A DNA stretch of 64,000 nt from Amycolatopsis vancoresmycina (GTDB lineage: Bacteria; Actinomycetota; Actinomycetes; Mycobacteriales; Pseudonocardiaceae), in contig NZ_JNYY01000029.1 in assembly GCF_000716785.1 (NCBI RefSeq), positions 18,367 to 82,366 of the forward strand. Reading direction: 5' to 3'. The notes below the pieces were generated by a model, which did not search any database, was not told where the DNA came from, and was given only the letters and a program-made list of their open reading frames with translations. Below, piece by piece: positions 1-8,801 of this stretch. The position numbers and the translations under genes are program-made. How positions within the stretch are numbered: the stretch's first letter is position 1; every line of letters begins with the position of its first letter.

Positions 1-1
1 C

Positions 2-364
2 GTGATCCTCGCGCTGGCCGGGGTCGCCGCCGTCGCCACGTCGGCCGCCTTGCCCGCGCGGCGGCGAGCGGGCGCCGAGGTCGCACGCCGGCTCCGCGGC
101 GTCACCGAGATCCGGGTGAAGGACCTGGCCAAGCCGCAGCGCGAGCTGGCCTTCTCCCGCGGCCTGCCGTACGCGCTCGCTCTGGGCGAACTAGCCCCGT
201 GGGTGGCCGCCTTCGACGCCCTCAAGACCCCGCCGCCGGTCTACTGGCACGCCGGCGACGTCACCCCTGACCAGGCCGGATCCTTCGCGACGACGCTGGC
301 GGGGACGTTCGCCGCCGCCCACCGCGGTCACCTCAAGGACGTCGTGAGTGGTAAGGCGCGTTAG
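2..364 (+). CDS. C-terminal part of a DUF2207-like membrane protein (5' cut by window edge)
   Basis: The frame is open from the window edge, so this is the 3' end of a longer gene. It begins with a hydrophobic stretch and contains a FSRGLPYALALGE segment followed by WVAAFDAL. That resembles the end of predicted membrane proteins of the DUF2207 group, which carry a conserved LPYA-ALG segment before a Trp/Tyr-rich tail. The function of that group is unknown. The last codons and the TAG stop lie inside the left arm and centre of palindromic repeat copy 1 (343-384), so the repeat supplies the C-terminal residues. The family assignment is from memory of the motif and is tentative. Confidence 0.5.
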   Translation: MILALAGVAAVATSAALPARRRAGAEVARRLRGVTEIRVKDLAKPQRELAFSRGLPYALALGELAPWVAAFDALKTPPPVYWHAGDVTPDQAGSFATTLAGTFAAAHRGHLKDVVSGKAR

Positions 365-384
365 AACGCGCCTTACCACTCACG
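343..384. repeat. Palindromic repeat family, copy 1
   Basis: Perfect 20-bp arms (343-362 and 365-384) flank a 2-nt centre AG. The arm reads GTGAGTGGTAAGGCGCGTT after its first base. The same element occurs at 11997-12046, 32154-32193 and 57656-57701. The arm base 16 positions in from GTGAG is C here, G in copies 2 and 4 and A in copy 3, and each right arm carries the complementary base. Here the TAG centre is also the stop codon of the upstream gene. Confidence 0.9.
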
Positions 385-415
385 AGCCGGGACGCCGGGA
401 CGGGCGGTGGCGTCG

Positions 416-421
416 TAGGGT
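416..421 (+). promoter_or_regulatory. -10 hexamer TAGGGT for a leaderless M16 peptidase gene
   Basis: TAGGGT is followed by exactly six bases and then the ATG at 428. This is the arrangement expected when transcription starts at the start codon. No Shine-Dalgarno sequence is needed or obvious. The same TAGGGT-N6-start geometry appears before the genes at 32248 and 44989. Confidence 0.5.
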
Positions 422-427
422 GGGGCC

Positions 428-1720
428 ATGGCCGATCCCGAGCTCGTCCGATACACCCTCGACAACGGTCTGAGGGTGGTTCTCGCCCCCGACGCGACCG
501 CGCCGGTGGTCGGCGTCAGCGTGCACTACGACGTGGGTTTCCGTTCCGAGCCGGAGGGGCGCACCGGTTTCGCGCACCTCTTCGAGCACCTGATGTTCCA
601 GGGCTCGGAGAGCCTCGAGAAACTCGCGCACTTCCGGCACGTGCAGTCCAGCGGCGGGACCTTCAACGGGTCCACCCACCCGGACTACACCGACTACTTC
701 GAGGTGCTCCCGAGCGCCGCGCTCGAACGCGCGCTGTTCCTCGAAGCCGACCGGATGCGCGCGCCCAAGCTGACGGCGGAGAACCTGGCGAACCAGATCG
801 ACGTCGTCAAGGAGGAGATCCGGCTCAACGTGCTGAACCGGCCCTACGGCGGGTTCCCGTGGATCACCCTGCCGCCGGTGCTGTACTCGACGTTCCCCAA
901 CGCGCACAACGGCTACGGCGGCTTCGAGGACCTCGAAAGCGCCACGGTCGACGACTGCGCGGCGTTCTTCGACACCTATTACTCGCCCGCGAACGCCGTC
1001 CTCACGGTGGCGGGCGACTTCGAAGTGGACAACGCGAAGAAGCTGATCGAGGAGCACTTCGGCGACGTCCCGCACCGGCCGGCGCCGCAGCGGCCGTCGT
1101 TCGCCGAGCCGCTGCCGACCACGCAGCTGCACGGCGAGGTCGAGGACGCGCACGCCCCGCTGCCCGCGCTCGGCATCGGCTACCGGATGCCGGACCCGAT
1201 CAACGACGTCGACAGCTACCTGGCCTACCTCGTGCTGGCCGGCGTGCTCACCGACGGCGACGGCTCCCGCCTGCAGCAGCGGCTGGTGCACCGCGAGCCC
1301 CTCGTCGTCGACATCGGCGCCGGCGCCGGGCTGTTCGGGCCGTTCGAGGCCCGCGACCCGGACACCTTCACCATCACCCTGATCCACCCGCACGAGGTGT
1401 CCCGCGAGCGCGTGCTGGCCGCGCTGGACGACGAGCTGGAGAAGCTCGCCGAGACGCCGCCGAGCGAGGAGGAGCTGCGCAAGGTCACCGCCCGCTGGAC
1501 GGCGAGCCTGCACTCCGAGCACGACAGGCTGGTGTCGCGGACGCTGGCCCTCGGCTCGTTCGAACTGCTCTACGGCGACGCGTCGCTGGTGTACCGGCTC
1601 GCGGACCGGATGTCCGCCGTCACCGCGGAAGCCGTTTCGGCGGCGGCGAAGGCGCTGCGCCCGGACGCGCGCGCCGTGCTGGTGGTCAAGCCCGCTTCGG
1701 AAGGGAACAACGAGCAGTGA
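428..1720 (+). CDS. M16 family zinc peptidase (catalytic-type subunit)
   Basis: A 430-residue insulinase/pitrilysin-fold protein of M16B length. The inverted zinc motif HxxEH is at residues 50-54 (H-L-F-E-H), and the third ligand is probably Glu130 in KEEIRLN, 76 residues after His54 as usual for M16. These proteins cleave peptides or process precursors in a clamshell made of two homologous halves. The gene overlaps the next M16 gene by 4 bp (GTGA). That next protein lacks HxxEH, so a catalytic/non-catalytic heterodimer is the natural inference. No signal peptide is seen, so the protein is probably cytoplasmic. The substrate is unknown. Confidence 0.9.
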   Translation: MADPELVRYTLDNGLRVVLAPDATAPVVGVSVHYDVGFRSEPEGRTGFAHLFEHLMFQGSESLEKLAHFRHVQSSGGTFNGSTHPDYTDYFEVLPSAALERALFLEADRMRAPKLTAENLANQIDVVKEEIRLNVLNRPYGGFPWITLPPVLYSTFPNAHNGYGGFEDLESATVDDCAAFFDTYYSPANAVLTVAGDFEVDNAKKLIEEHFGDVPHRPAPQRPSFAEPLPTTQLHGEVEDAHAPLPALGIGYRMPDPINDVDSYLAYLVLAGVLTDGDGSRLQQRLVHREPLVVDIGAGAGLFGPFEARDPDTFTITLIHPHEVSRERVLAALDDELEKLAETPPSEEELRKVTARWTASLHSEHDRLVSRTLALGSFELLYGDASLVYRLADRMSAVTAEAVSAAAKALRPDARAVLVVKPASEGNNEQ

Positions 1721-3096
1721 CTTCAGCAACGCACCGCAGCGCGGAGGAGATCGGCCGCACCGCGCGGGGGCCGCGGCCGCTGCCGCCGCTCGGTGAGCAG
1801 CGGGCCGCCGCCGACCTGTCCCATGTGGACACCGAGCTGGGCAACGGCCTGCGCGTGCTGGCCGTGCGCAAGGCGACCGTGCCGATGGTCGAGGCCCGGC
1901 TGTGGATCCCGTTCGCGGGCGACGACGCGCTGCACCCGGCCACGGCCGAGGTGCTCGCCGAGACGATCCTGACCGGCACCGGCCGCCGCAACCGCATCGA
2001 AATCGATGCCGAGCTGGCCCTGATCGGCGGCGACATCGGCGCCGGCGTCGACCCGGAACGCCTGGTGCTCACCGGCTCCGCGCTGGCCGACAAGCTGCCG
2101 ACGTTCCTCGACGTGTTCGGCGACGTCCTCACCGGGGCGACCTACGCCGACGAGGAGATCGCGCGCGAGAAGGAGCGGCTGGTCGAGCGGATCGCCGTCT
2201 CGCGCACGCAGCCGCGCACGATCGCGCGGGAGGCCCTGCAGAAGCACCGCTACGGCGACCACCCGGCGACGCGCGAGGTCCCGCGCGCCGAAGACGTCGC
2301 GGTCGTGACGCCGGAGCAGGTCCGGGCGCTGCACCAGGCGTCCGTGCTGCCGCGGGGTTCGGTCATGGTGCTGGTCGGCGACCTCGACCCGGCCGGGGTG
2401 ATCGGCGAGCTGGAGAAGGTGCTCGGCGGCTGGGCGTCGGACCGCTCCGCCGTCCGGCTGCCGCCGCTGCCGGACCTGACCGGGCCGGACGTGCTGCTGG
2501 TGCCGCGCGCGGGTGCAGTGCAGTCGCAGATCCGGCTCTCGGCGCAGACCGTGCCGCGCACGGACCCGGGCTACGCGGCGCTGCAGCTGGCGAACCTGGC
2601 CTTCGGCGGGTACTTCTCGTCGCGGCTGGTGGAGAACATCCGCGAGAACAAGGGGTACACGTACTCCGCGCACTCCGGCTTCGAGTTCACCGACGGCACA
2701 GCGGTGGTCAACGTCGACGCGGACACCGCGACCGACGCGACGGCCCCCGCACTGCTGGAGACGCGGTACGAGCTGGGCCGCCTCGGCCAGGTGCCGCCGT
2801 CGGGCGACGAGCTGGAATCGGTGCGGCAGTACGCGATCGGCTCGCTGCTGACGTCGACGTCGTCGCAGGCGGGGCTGGCCGGGCAGGTGCTGGCGCTGGC
2901 CTCGACCGGGCTCGGCCTGGAGTGGCTGAACGAGCACCCGGCGCGGGTGGCGGCGGTGACGGCCGACGACGTCGCGGAAGCGGCGCTGAAGTACTTCGCG
3001 CCCAAGCGGTTCACCGGCGTGGTGGTCGGCGACGCGGCGGTGCTGGAACGCAAGCTGCACGCGCTCGGCGACGTCGTCGTGGGCGAGCCGGCCTGA
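1717..3096 (+). CDS. M16 family peptidase-like protein without zinc motif (partner subunit)
   Basis: The GTG at 1717 overlaps the upstream stop. The 459-residue product has the M16 fold pattern (ELGNGLRVL start, a later SRLVENIRENKGYTYS segment typical of the C-terminal half), but the helix that should carry HxxEH reads HPATAEVLAETI and has no zinc ligands. Paired M16B proteins often have one catalytic and one substrate-binding member, and this fits the latter. Its stop overlaps the nudC start by one base (ATG at 3096). It could instead act alone as a non-enzymatic binding protein. Confidence 0.88.
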   Translation: MTSATHRSAEEIGRTARGPRPLPPLGEQRAAADLSHVDTELGNGLRVLAVRKATVPMVEARLWIPFAGDDALHPATAEVLAETILTGTGRRNRIEIDAELALIGGDIGAGVDPERLVLTGSALADKLPTFLDVFGDVLTGATYADEEIAREKERLVERIAVSRTQPRTIAREALQKHRYGDHPATREVPRAEDVAVVTPEQVRALHQASVLPRGSVMVLVGDLDPAGVIGELEKVLGGWASDRSAVRLPPLPDLTGPDVLLVPRAGAVQSQIRLSAQTVPRTDPGYAALQLANLAFGGYFSSRLVENIRENKGYTYSAHSGFEFTDGTAVVNVDADTATDATAPALLETRYELGRLGQVPPSGDELESVRQYAIGSLLTSTSSQAGLAGQVLALASTGLGLEWLNEHPARVAAVTADDVAEAALKYFAPKRFTGVVVGDAAVLERKLHALGDVVVGEPA

Positions 3097-4115
3097 TGTC
3101 CGTCCCGTTCACCCTCGGTGCGCTGCCGACGCTTTCGCGGTCCACAGTGGACCGTCAGGAGGACCTGCGCACCAACCCGGCGCGGCTGGTGTCGCGGTGG
3201 CCCGACGCCCGGGTCGTCCTCCTGGACGACACCGGGCGCACCCCGGTGGTCGAAGGGGCGTCGACACTGGCGTTCCGCAAGGCGATCGACTTCGGTTCGG
3301 CACCCCCGGCCGACGCGGTGTTCCTCGGCGAGTGGCAGGACGTCGACTACTGGTCGCTGCCCGGCGGGCCATCGGGCGAGGCCGACACGGTGAAGATGGC
3401 GGGCAGCTGGGGTTTCGTGGAGGAGGTCCCCCGCGCGGACGGCGAGGTCTGGGTCGAGCTGCGCGGCTACGGAGACCTGCTGGACGACACGTCGGCCGGC
3501 CTGTTCACGACGGCGCAGGCGTTGCGCTTCTGGCGCCGCCAGGCGAAGTTCTGCACCCGCTGCGGGAGTGAGACGGAGCTGGTCCAGTTCGGCTGGGCGA
3601 GCAAGTGCACGGGCTGCGGCCGCGAGGAGTACCCGCGAACGGACCCGGCGGTGATCTGCCTGGTCCATTCCCTCGAGGGAACCAACGGCTCGCACGTGCT
3701 GCTGGCGCGCCAGCCGATCTGGCCGGCGGGGCGGTATTCGGTCTTGGCGGGGTTTGTCGAGGCGGGGGAGTCCCTGGAGGCGTGCGTGGTCCGGGAGATC
3801 CGCGAGGAGGTGGGCGCGGTGGTGTCGGACGTGCGGTACCTGGGCAGCCAGCCGTGGCCGTTCCCGCGCTCGATCATGCTGGGCTTCACGGCGCGGGCGG
3901 ACAGGTCTGCGGCTTTGGTGCCGGCGGACGGCGAGATCGAAGAGGCATTGTGGGTGTCGCGGGCGGAGGTGCGCGCGGCGTTCGAGAACAGCGCGGTACG
4001 CGGGGAAGGCTCGAAGCCGACACCGATCGCAGACGGGGCGGCGGAGATCATCTTGCCGGGGAACTCGTCGATCGCCCGCGTGATGTTGAAGGCTTGGGCG
4101 GACGCGGAGGAGTAA
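3096..4115 (+). CDS. nudC: NAD(+) diphosphatase NudC
   Basis: This 339-residue Nudix hydrolase cleaves NADH/NAD+ to NMN(H) and AMP, and in characterised bacteria it also removes NAD caps from RNA. A four-cysteine zinc ribbon is at C153, C156, C171 and C174. A complete Nudix box starts at G219 (G-x5-E...REIREEVG). The NADH-pyrophosphatase signature SQPWPFP starts at residue 251 and separates NudC from other Nudix enzymes. The gene is coupled to the M16 pair by the one-base overlap at 3096. No functional link between the two is known to me. Confidence 0.95.
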   Translation: MSVPFTLGALPTLSRSTVDRQEDLRTNPARLVSRWPDARVVLLDDTGRTPVVEGASTLAFRKAIDFGSAPPADAVFLGEWQDVDYWSLPGGPSGEADTVKMAGSWGFVEEVPRADGEVWVELRGYGDLLDDTSAGLFTTAQALRFWRRQAKFCTRCGSETELVQFGWASKCTGCGREEYPRTDPAVICLVHSLEGTNGSHVLLARQPIWPAGRYSVLAGFVEAGESLEACVVREIREEVGAVVSDVRYLGSQPWPFPRSIMLGFTARADRSAALVPADGEIEEALWVSRAEVRAAFENSAVRGEGSKPTPIADGAAEIILPGNSSIARVMLKAWADAEE

Positions 4116-4248
4116 CCACCCGCCACTGAGCGCGACCACGAGACGGTCCTGGCTACCCGCCGGGGCCGTTTTCGTTGCGCTCCGCGCACGTTACCGCCAG
4201 GTGGCTCAGCGCGGCCCCAAGCGTTACCTGGCCGTTTCACCGAGCCCG

Positions 4249-4277
4249 TTGACGGCTGTGCCCCGGCTCACTACAGT
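4249..4277 (+). promoter_or_regulatory. Sigma-70-type promoter of the ROK/sugar operon
   Basis: TTGACG (4249-4254) and TACAGT (4272-4277) are separated by 17 bp, close to the primary-sigma consensus. Transcription would start near 4284, about 40 bases before the GTG of the ROK gene. Confidence 0.6.
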
Positions 4278-4290
4278 CCCCGGAAACCGT

Positions 4291-4311
4291 CTGTAAAGTA
4301 TCCTAATTAAG
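4291..4311. promoter_or_regulatory. AT-rich candidate operator before the ROK repressor gene
   Basis: CTGTAAAGTATCCTAATTAAG is an AT-rich island (split here as CTGTAAAGTA plus TCCTAATTAAG) in GC-rich sequence, just downstream of the promoter. It contains AGTATCCTAA, which resembles half-sites bound by ROK sugar repressors. Its position would let the first gene product repress its own operon. The inference rests on position and composition only. Confidence 0.4.
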
Positions 4312-4325
4312 TCGGGAGACGTCGA

Positions 4326-5558
4326 GTGCGAGCCGGCAGTCCGCGGATGCTGCGCGAGATCAACGATCGCGCCGCCATCGAGGTCCTTCTCCGCGAAGGG
4401 CCCCTCACGCGTGCCGAACTCGAGCTCGCCATCGGACTCTCGAAGCCCGCCACCGCGCAGCTGCTCACCCGGCTCGAGCAGGACAACCTCGTCACCAAGG
4501 CCGGTGTCCGGGGTGGTGGCCGGGGACCCCGCGCCCAGCTCTGGGCGGCCAACGGCAGCCTCGCCTTCGTCGCCGCCGTCGATCTCACGCCGCACCTGGC
4601 CGACTTCGTCGTTGCCGATGTTGCCGGGGTCGTGCTCGCCGAGTACCGGACTCCGCTGCCCGTCCACGAAGGCGCCGACGTCGTCGGGACCTTCGGCGAA
4701 GCCCTCCAGCGGGTTGCCGAAGAAGCCGGGATCCGCCGGGAAGACCTGGCCCACGTCGTGATCGGCGCGCAGGGGGCGTTCGATCCGCGGACCGGCCTGC
4801 TCTCCTCCGCGCCGCACATCCCCGGCTGGCTCGGCTTCGACGTCCCGCAGAAGCTGTCCGACGAACTCGGCGTCGACGTCCTGATCGAGAACGACGTCAA
4901 CCTGGTCGCCGTCGAGGAGATGACCGTCGGGCAGGCCCAGGACGTCGACGACTTCGTCATGGTGTGGCTGTCCGAAGGCGTCGGCGGCGCGGTCGTCATC
5001 GGACGGCGGCTGCTGCGTGGTGCCACCGGCGGGGGCGGTGAGATCGACTGGATGCGCGTCCCCGATCCCGCCACCAAGGACACCGGGGACGTCTGGCCCG
5101 AGGCCGGCGCCCGGTTCGGCAACCTCGTCGATTCGCCCGCCATCTGCCGCCTCGCCGCCGCCCACGGGATCCAGGCCGACACCGCCTGGGAAGCCGTGGC
5201 GAAGACCGGACCGGACCATCCCTTCCGGCACGATCTCGCCAGGAGGGTCGCCGGCGGCGTCGCCAACCTCGTCGCCGTCGCCGACCCGCAGCTCGTGCTC
5301 CTCTGCGGTGACACCAGCCGCGCCGGCGGCGTGGACTTCGCCGCGCTCGTCCAGGAGAAGCTGCACCAGCTGGTCCTGCCGCGCACGCCCGTCGGGTGCG
5401 CGTCCGTGCAGGGCAACGCCGTCCGCGCGGGCGCTCTCCAGTCCGCGCTCGCCACCACCCGTGAGGACGTCTTCGGCGTCGTCACCCCCACGCTCCTCGG
5501 GTCGCGCAGGCCCGAGGGCGACAGCACCCGTCCCCGACCGAGTAGCCCCAACCGATGA
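4326..5558 (+). CDS. ROK family transcriptional repressor
   Basis: A 410-residue protein with an N-terminal winged helix-turn-helix (about residues 10-65: LTRAELELAIGLSKPATAQLLTRL) joined to a ROK sugar-kinase-like domain. NagC/XylR-type proteins of this build sense a sugar or sugar phosphate and repress uptake and catabolic genes. It is the first gene of the sugar operon, and its stop lies within 12 bp of the binding-protein start. The GTG at 4326 follows a GGGAG ribosome site. The effector is probably the transported sugar, which is not identifiable from sequence. Confidence 0.88.
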   Translation: MRAGSPRMLREINDRAAIEVLLREGPLTRAELELAIGLSKPATAQLLTRLEQDNLVTKAGVRGGGRGPRAQLWAANGSLAFVAAVDLTPHLADFVVADVAGVVLAEYRTPLPVHEGADVVGTFGEALQRVAEEAGIRREDLAHVVIGAQGAFDPRTGLLSSAPHIPGWLGFDVPQKLSDELGVDVLIENDVNLVAVEEMTVGQAQDVDDFVMVWLSEGVGGAVVIGRRLLRGATGGGGEIDWMRVPDPATKDTGDVWPEAGARFGNLVDSPAICRLAAAHGIQADTAWEAVAKTGPDHPFRHDLARRVAGGVANLVAVADPQLVLLCGDTSRAGGVDFAALVQEKLHQLVLPRTPVGCASVQGNAVRAGALQSALATTREDVFGVVTPTLLGSRRPEGDSTRPRPSSPNR

Positions 5559-5569
5559 GGAGGAGGGCC

Positions 5570-6931
5570 ATGCCCCCTACCACCCGGACCCGTCGCGGCG
5601 CCCTGCTTGTGGCCGCCGCCGCGGCGTCCGTCCTGCTGACCAGCGCCTGCTCCGGCGCTGCCGCCCCGAGCGGCGGCGGTGACGCGGCGGCCGCGCCCGG
5701 CAAGGACGACAAGCTCACGATCACCGTGTACTCCAAGTTCACCGACCGCGAGTACGGCGTGGTCACCGCGGGCCTCAACAAGCTCAAGGCGAAGTTCCCG
5801 AACATCGAGATCAAGCACGAGGGCAACCAGGACGACGACAAGCTGACGCAGTCGATCCGCGGCGGCAATCCACCCGACGTCGCGATCTCCTTCTACACCG
5901 ACAACCTGGGCGCCTGGTGTTCCACCGGCAGCTTCCAGGACCTCAAGCCCTACATCGAACGCGACAAGATCGACCTGAACCAGATTCCCGAAGCGGTCCG
6001 CAACTACACCGAGTACCAGGGCAAGCGGTGCGCGATGCCGATGCTCGCCGACGTCTACGGGCTCTACTACAACAAGGACATGTTCGCGGCGAAGGGCATC
6101 ACCTCGCCGCCGAAGACGACGTCGGAACTGTTCGAGGCCACCAAGAAGCTCACCGAGTTCAACCCGGACGGCTCGATCAAGGTCGCCGGGTTCCTGCCCT
6201 CGATGCCGTTCTACGCCAACCAGGCCCAGTACTGGGCGCCGAACTTCGGCGCGCCCTTCCTCGGCCCGGACGGCAAGTCCGACCTCGCCACCAACCCCGG
6301 CTGGAAGGCGATGTTCGAGTTCCAGAAGCAGCTGATCGACTTCTACGGCGGCCACGCCAAGGTCGAGCAGTTCAAGGCCGGCCTCGGTGACGAGTACTCC
6401 GCCGACCACGGCTTCCACAAGGGCAAGCTCGCGATGATCTACGACGGCGAGTTCCGCACCGCGTTCCTCAAGGACCAGGCGCCCAACGTCAACTACGGCA
6501 CCGCGCCCGCGCCGGTGCTCGACAGCATGGCCGACCACTACGGCGGCGGCTTCACCACCGGCACGATCATCGCCATCCCCAAGGGCGCCAAGAACCCCGG
6601 CGCCGCGTGGGAGCTCATCAAGCAGGTCACCCTGGACACCGACACCCTGGTGGACATGGCCAACGGCCTGAAGAACGTCCCGAGCACCAAGGCGTCGCTC
6701 ACCTCGCCGCGGCTGGACCTGCAGCCGCAGTTCAAGACGTTCCTCGACATCTACGACAGCGGCAAGCTGGTCGCCAACCAGACCACCCCGATCGGCGACG
6801 CGCACCTCAAGGCGGTCAACGACTTCGCCGAGAAGTGGCAGGCCGGTTCGGTGCCCGACCTGACCGCGGGCCTGCAGAAGGTCGACGCGCAGATCGACGA
6901 CGAACTGAAGCAGAAGGGCGCGGGCGGATGA
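5570..6931 (+). CDS. Sugar ABC transporter substrate-binding lipoprotein
   Basis: A 453-residue extracellular solute-binding protein of the MalE type. A basic N-terminus, hydrophobic core and LTSAC lipobox predict export and lipidation. I chose the ATG at 5570, preceded by a strong AGGAGGAGGG, over the in-frame ATG at 5555 that overlaps the ROK stop. It delivers a sugar to the two permeases encoded next, with 4-bp overlaps. The presence of GH4 hydrolase and GlcNAc-kinase-like genes downstream suggests an oligosaccharide or beta-glycoside ligand. Confidence 0.92.
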   Translation: MPPTTRTRRGALLVAAAAASVLLTSACSGAAAPSGGGDAAAAPGKDDKLTITVYSKFTDREYGVVTAGLNKLKAKFPNIEIKHEGNQDDDKLTQSIRGGNPPDVAISFYTDNLGAWCSTGSFQDLKPYIERDKIDLNQIPEAVRNYTEYQGKRCAMPMLADVYGLYYNKDMFAAKGITSPPKTTSELFEATKKLTEFNPDGSIKVAGFLPSMPFYANQAQYWAPNFGAPFLGPDGKSDLATNPGWKAMFEFQKQLIDFYGGHAKVEQFKAGLGDEYSADHGFHKGKLAMIYDGEFRTAFLKDQAPNVNYGTAPAPVLDSMADHYGGGFTTGTIIAIPKGAKNPGAAWELIKQVTLDTDTLVDMANGLKNVPSTKASLTSPRLDLQPQFKTFLDIYDSGKLVANQTTPIGDAHLKAVNDFAEKWQAGSVPDLTAGLQKVDAQIDDELKQKGAGG

Positions 6932-7914
6932 CCTCCACCCTCGCGGAAAAGGCTTCCCCGTCCGCACCCGAAAAGGTGCGGGCGGGGGCCCGCCGGGCCA
7001 AGCGCCGCCGGACCGTCCTGTTCTTCATGGCCCCGGCGTTCATCGGGTTCCTGATCTTCTTCGGCTACCCGCTGATCGCCACGCTCTACTACTCCTTCAC
7101 TCGTTACGACCTGATCAACCCGCCGCAGTTCATCGGCTTCGACAACTACGTGCGGATGTTCACCAGCGAGCCGCTGGTCGGCACGGCCGCGTATAACACG
7201 CTGTGGCTGGTGGTCGTCCTGACAGTCTGCCGCGTGGTGTTCTCCCTCGGTGTCGCCTCGGTGATCTCGCGACTCAAGTCGGGTGTCGGCCTCGTCCGGA
7301 CGCTCTGCTACCTGCCGACGCTCGCCCCGCCCGCGGCGGCCACGCTCGCGTTCGTCTTCGTGTTCAACCCGGAGTTCGGCCCGGTCAACCGGTTCCTGCG
7401 GCTCGTCGGCATCGACGGCGGCCTCTGGTTCAACAGCCCGGCGATGTCGAAGCCCGCGCTGACGCTGCTGGCGCTGTGGGGCTCCGGCGAGCTGATGATC
7501 ATCATCCTGGCCGCGCTGCTGGACGTCCCGACCGAGCAGTACGAAGCCGCCGAACTCGACGGCGCCGGCCCGATCCGCCGGTTCTGGCACGTCACGCTGC
7601 CGTCGATCTCGCCGGTGCTGCTGTTCGGCGTGGTCAACTCGATCATCTACGCGCTGCAGTTCTTCACGCAGGCGATCGTGGCCGCGTCCGCGTCAGCGGG
7701 CACCGCGGACGTCGCCGGGAACTCGAAGCTGATCGGCGCGCCGCAGAACTCGACGCTGACGTATCCGATCTGGCTGTACGTCCAGGGTTTCCGCTACTTC
7801 AACATGGGTTACGCGGCGGCCATGGCCGTGCTGCTGTTCATCGTGAGCTCGGCGTTCACCTGGATTCTCGTGCGGCAGCTGCGGAAGTCCCAGCACCAGG
7901 AGGAGGGCGCATGA
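6928..7914 (+). CDS. Sugar ABC transporter permease (MalF type)
   Basis: A 328-residue inner-membrane permease with about six transmembrane segments and the EAA loop region (EQYEAAELDGAGPIRRFWHVTLP) that contacts the ATPase. Its ATG overlaps the binding-protein stop (ATGA). No ATPase gene is present in the operon. Actinobacteria commonly energise such permeases with a shared MsiK-type ATPase encoded elsewhere, and that is the likely arrangement here. Confidence 0.92.
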   Translation: MTSTLAEKASPSAPEKVRAGARRAKRRRTVLFFMAPAFIGFLIFFGYPLIATLYYSFTRYDLINPPQFIGFDNYVRMFTSEPLVGTAAYNTLWLVVVLTVCRVVFSLGVASVISRLKSGVGLVRTLCYLPTLAPPAAATLAFVFVFNPEFGPVNRFLRLVGIDGGLWFNSPAMSKPALTLLALWGSGELMIIILAALLDVPTEQYEAAELDGAGPIRRFWHVTLPSISPVLLFGVVNSIIYALQFFTQAIVAASASAGTADVAGNSKLIGAPQNSTLTYPIWLYVQGFRYFNMGYAAAMAVLLFIVSSAFTWILVRQLRKSQHQEEGA

Positions 7915-8801
7915 CCGCGGTGGCCGAAGCGCCGCAGAAGGCGGCGGGCGTACCGCCGAAGGTGCGGTTCAAGCGGAACTGGGACAAGCGGCTGTCGTTC
8001 GTCGCGCTGCATTCGGTCGGCATCGCCATGGGCGTGATCTTCATGCTGCCGATCCTGTTCGTCTTCCTCACCGCGGTGATGGCGAGCGACCAGGCGATGA
8101 CGGCGAGCCTGTGGCCGACGGAATGGCACTTCGAGAACTTCGTCAAGGTGTTCCAGAAGGCGCCGCTGCTCGAATACTTCGGCAACAGCCTGCTGTATTC
8201 GGCGCTGGCGACGGTGGGCGCGCTGCTTTCGGCGATCCCGGCGGCGTACGCGCTGTCGAAGCTCAAGTGGCGTGGGCAGAACCTGTTCTTCATGCTGACC
8301 GTGGCGGCGATGCTGCTGCCGCCGCAGGTCACCGTCGTGCCGCTGTACGACCTGTGGGTGCGGCTGGGGCTCACCGGCACGCTGGTTCCGCTGATCGTGC
8401 CGTACTTCTTCTTCGACGCGTTCTCGATCTTCCTGCTCCGGCAGTTCTTCCTCACCATTCCGAAGGACTACCTCGAAGCGGCGAAGATCGACGGCTGCAA
8501 CGAGTTCCAGGCGATGTACCGCGTGCTGATCCCGATGGCGAAGCCCGGGATCGCGGCCACCGCCATGTTCTGCTTCCTGTTCACCTGGAACGACTACTTC
8601 GGGCCGCTGCTCTACACCGGCGAGGACCAGGACCACTGGCCGCTTTCGCTGGCCATCGCGTCCTTCCGCGGCATGCACCACGTCGAGTGGAACATGACGA
8701 TGGCGGCGACCGCGCTGATCATGGCGCCGGTGATCGTGCTGTTCATCTTCGCCCAGAAGTCGTTCGTCAAGGGCATCACATTCACGGGGGTCAAGGGATG
8801 A
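7911..8801 (+). CDS. Sugar ABC transporter permease (MalG type)
   Basis: The 296-residue second permease has a cytoplasmic N-terminus, about six membrane spans and the EAA motif (KDYLEAAKIDGCNEFQAMYRV). It starts by ATGA overlap with the preceding permease and ends by ATGA overlap with the GH4 gene, so the operon is translationally coupled throughout. It forms a heterodimeric channel with the MalF-type partner. Confidence 0.92.
   Translation: MTAVAEAPQKAAGVPPKVRFKRNWDKRLSFVALHSVGIAMGVIFMLPILFVFLTAVMASDQAMTASLWPTEWHFENFVKVFQKAPLLEYFGNSLLYSALATVGALLSAIPAAYALSKLKWRGQNLFFMLTVAAMLLPPQVTVVPLYDLWVRLGLTGTLVPLIVPYFFFDAFSIFLLRQFFLTIPKDYLEAAKIDGCNEFQAMYRVLIPMAKPGIAATAMFCFLFTWNDYFGPLLYTGEDQDHWPLSLAIASFRGMHHVEWNMTMAATALIMAPVIVLFIFAQKSFVKGITFTGVKG

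Noticed and set aside
4116..4248. A clear terminator after nudC
   Set aside because: Short inverted repeats exist but no stem of convincing length was found.
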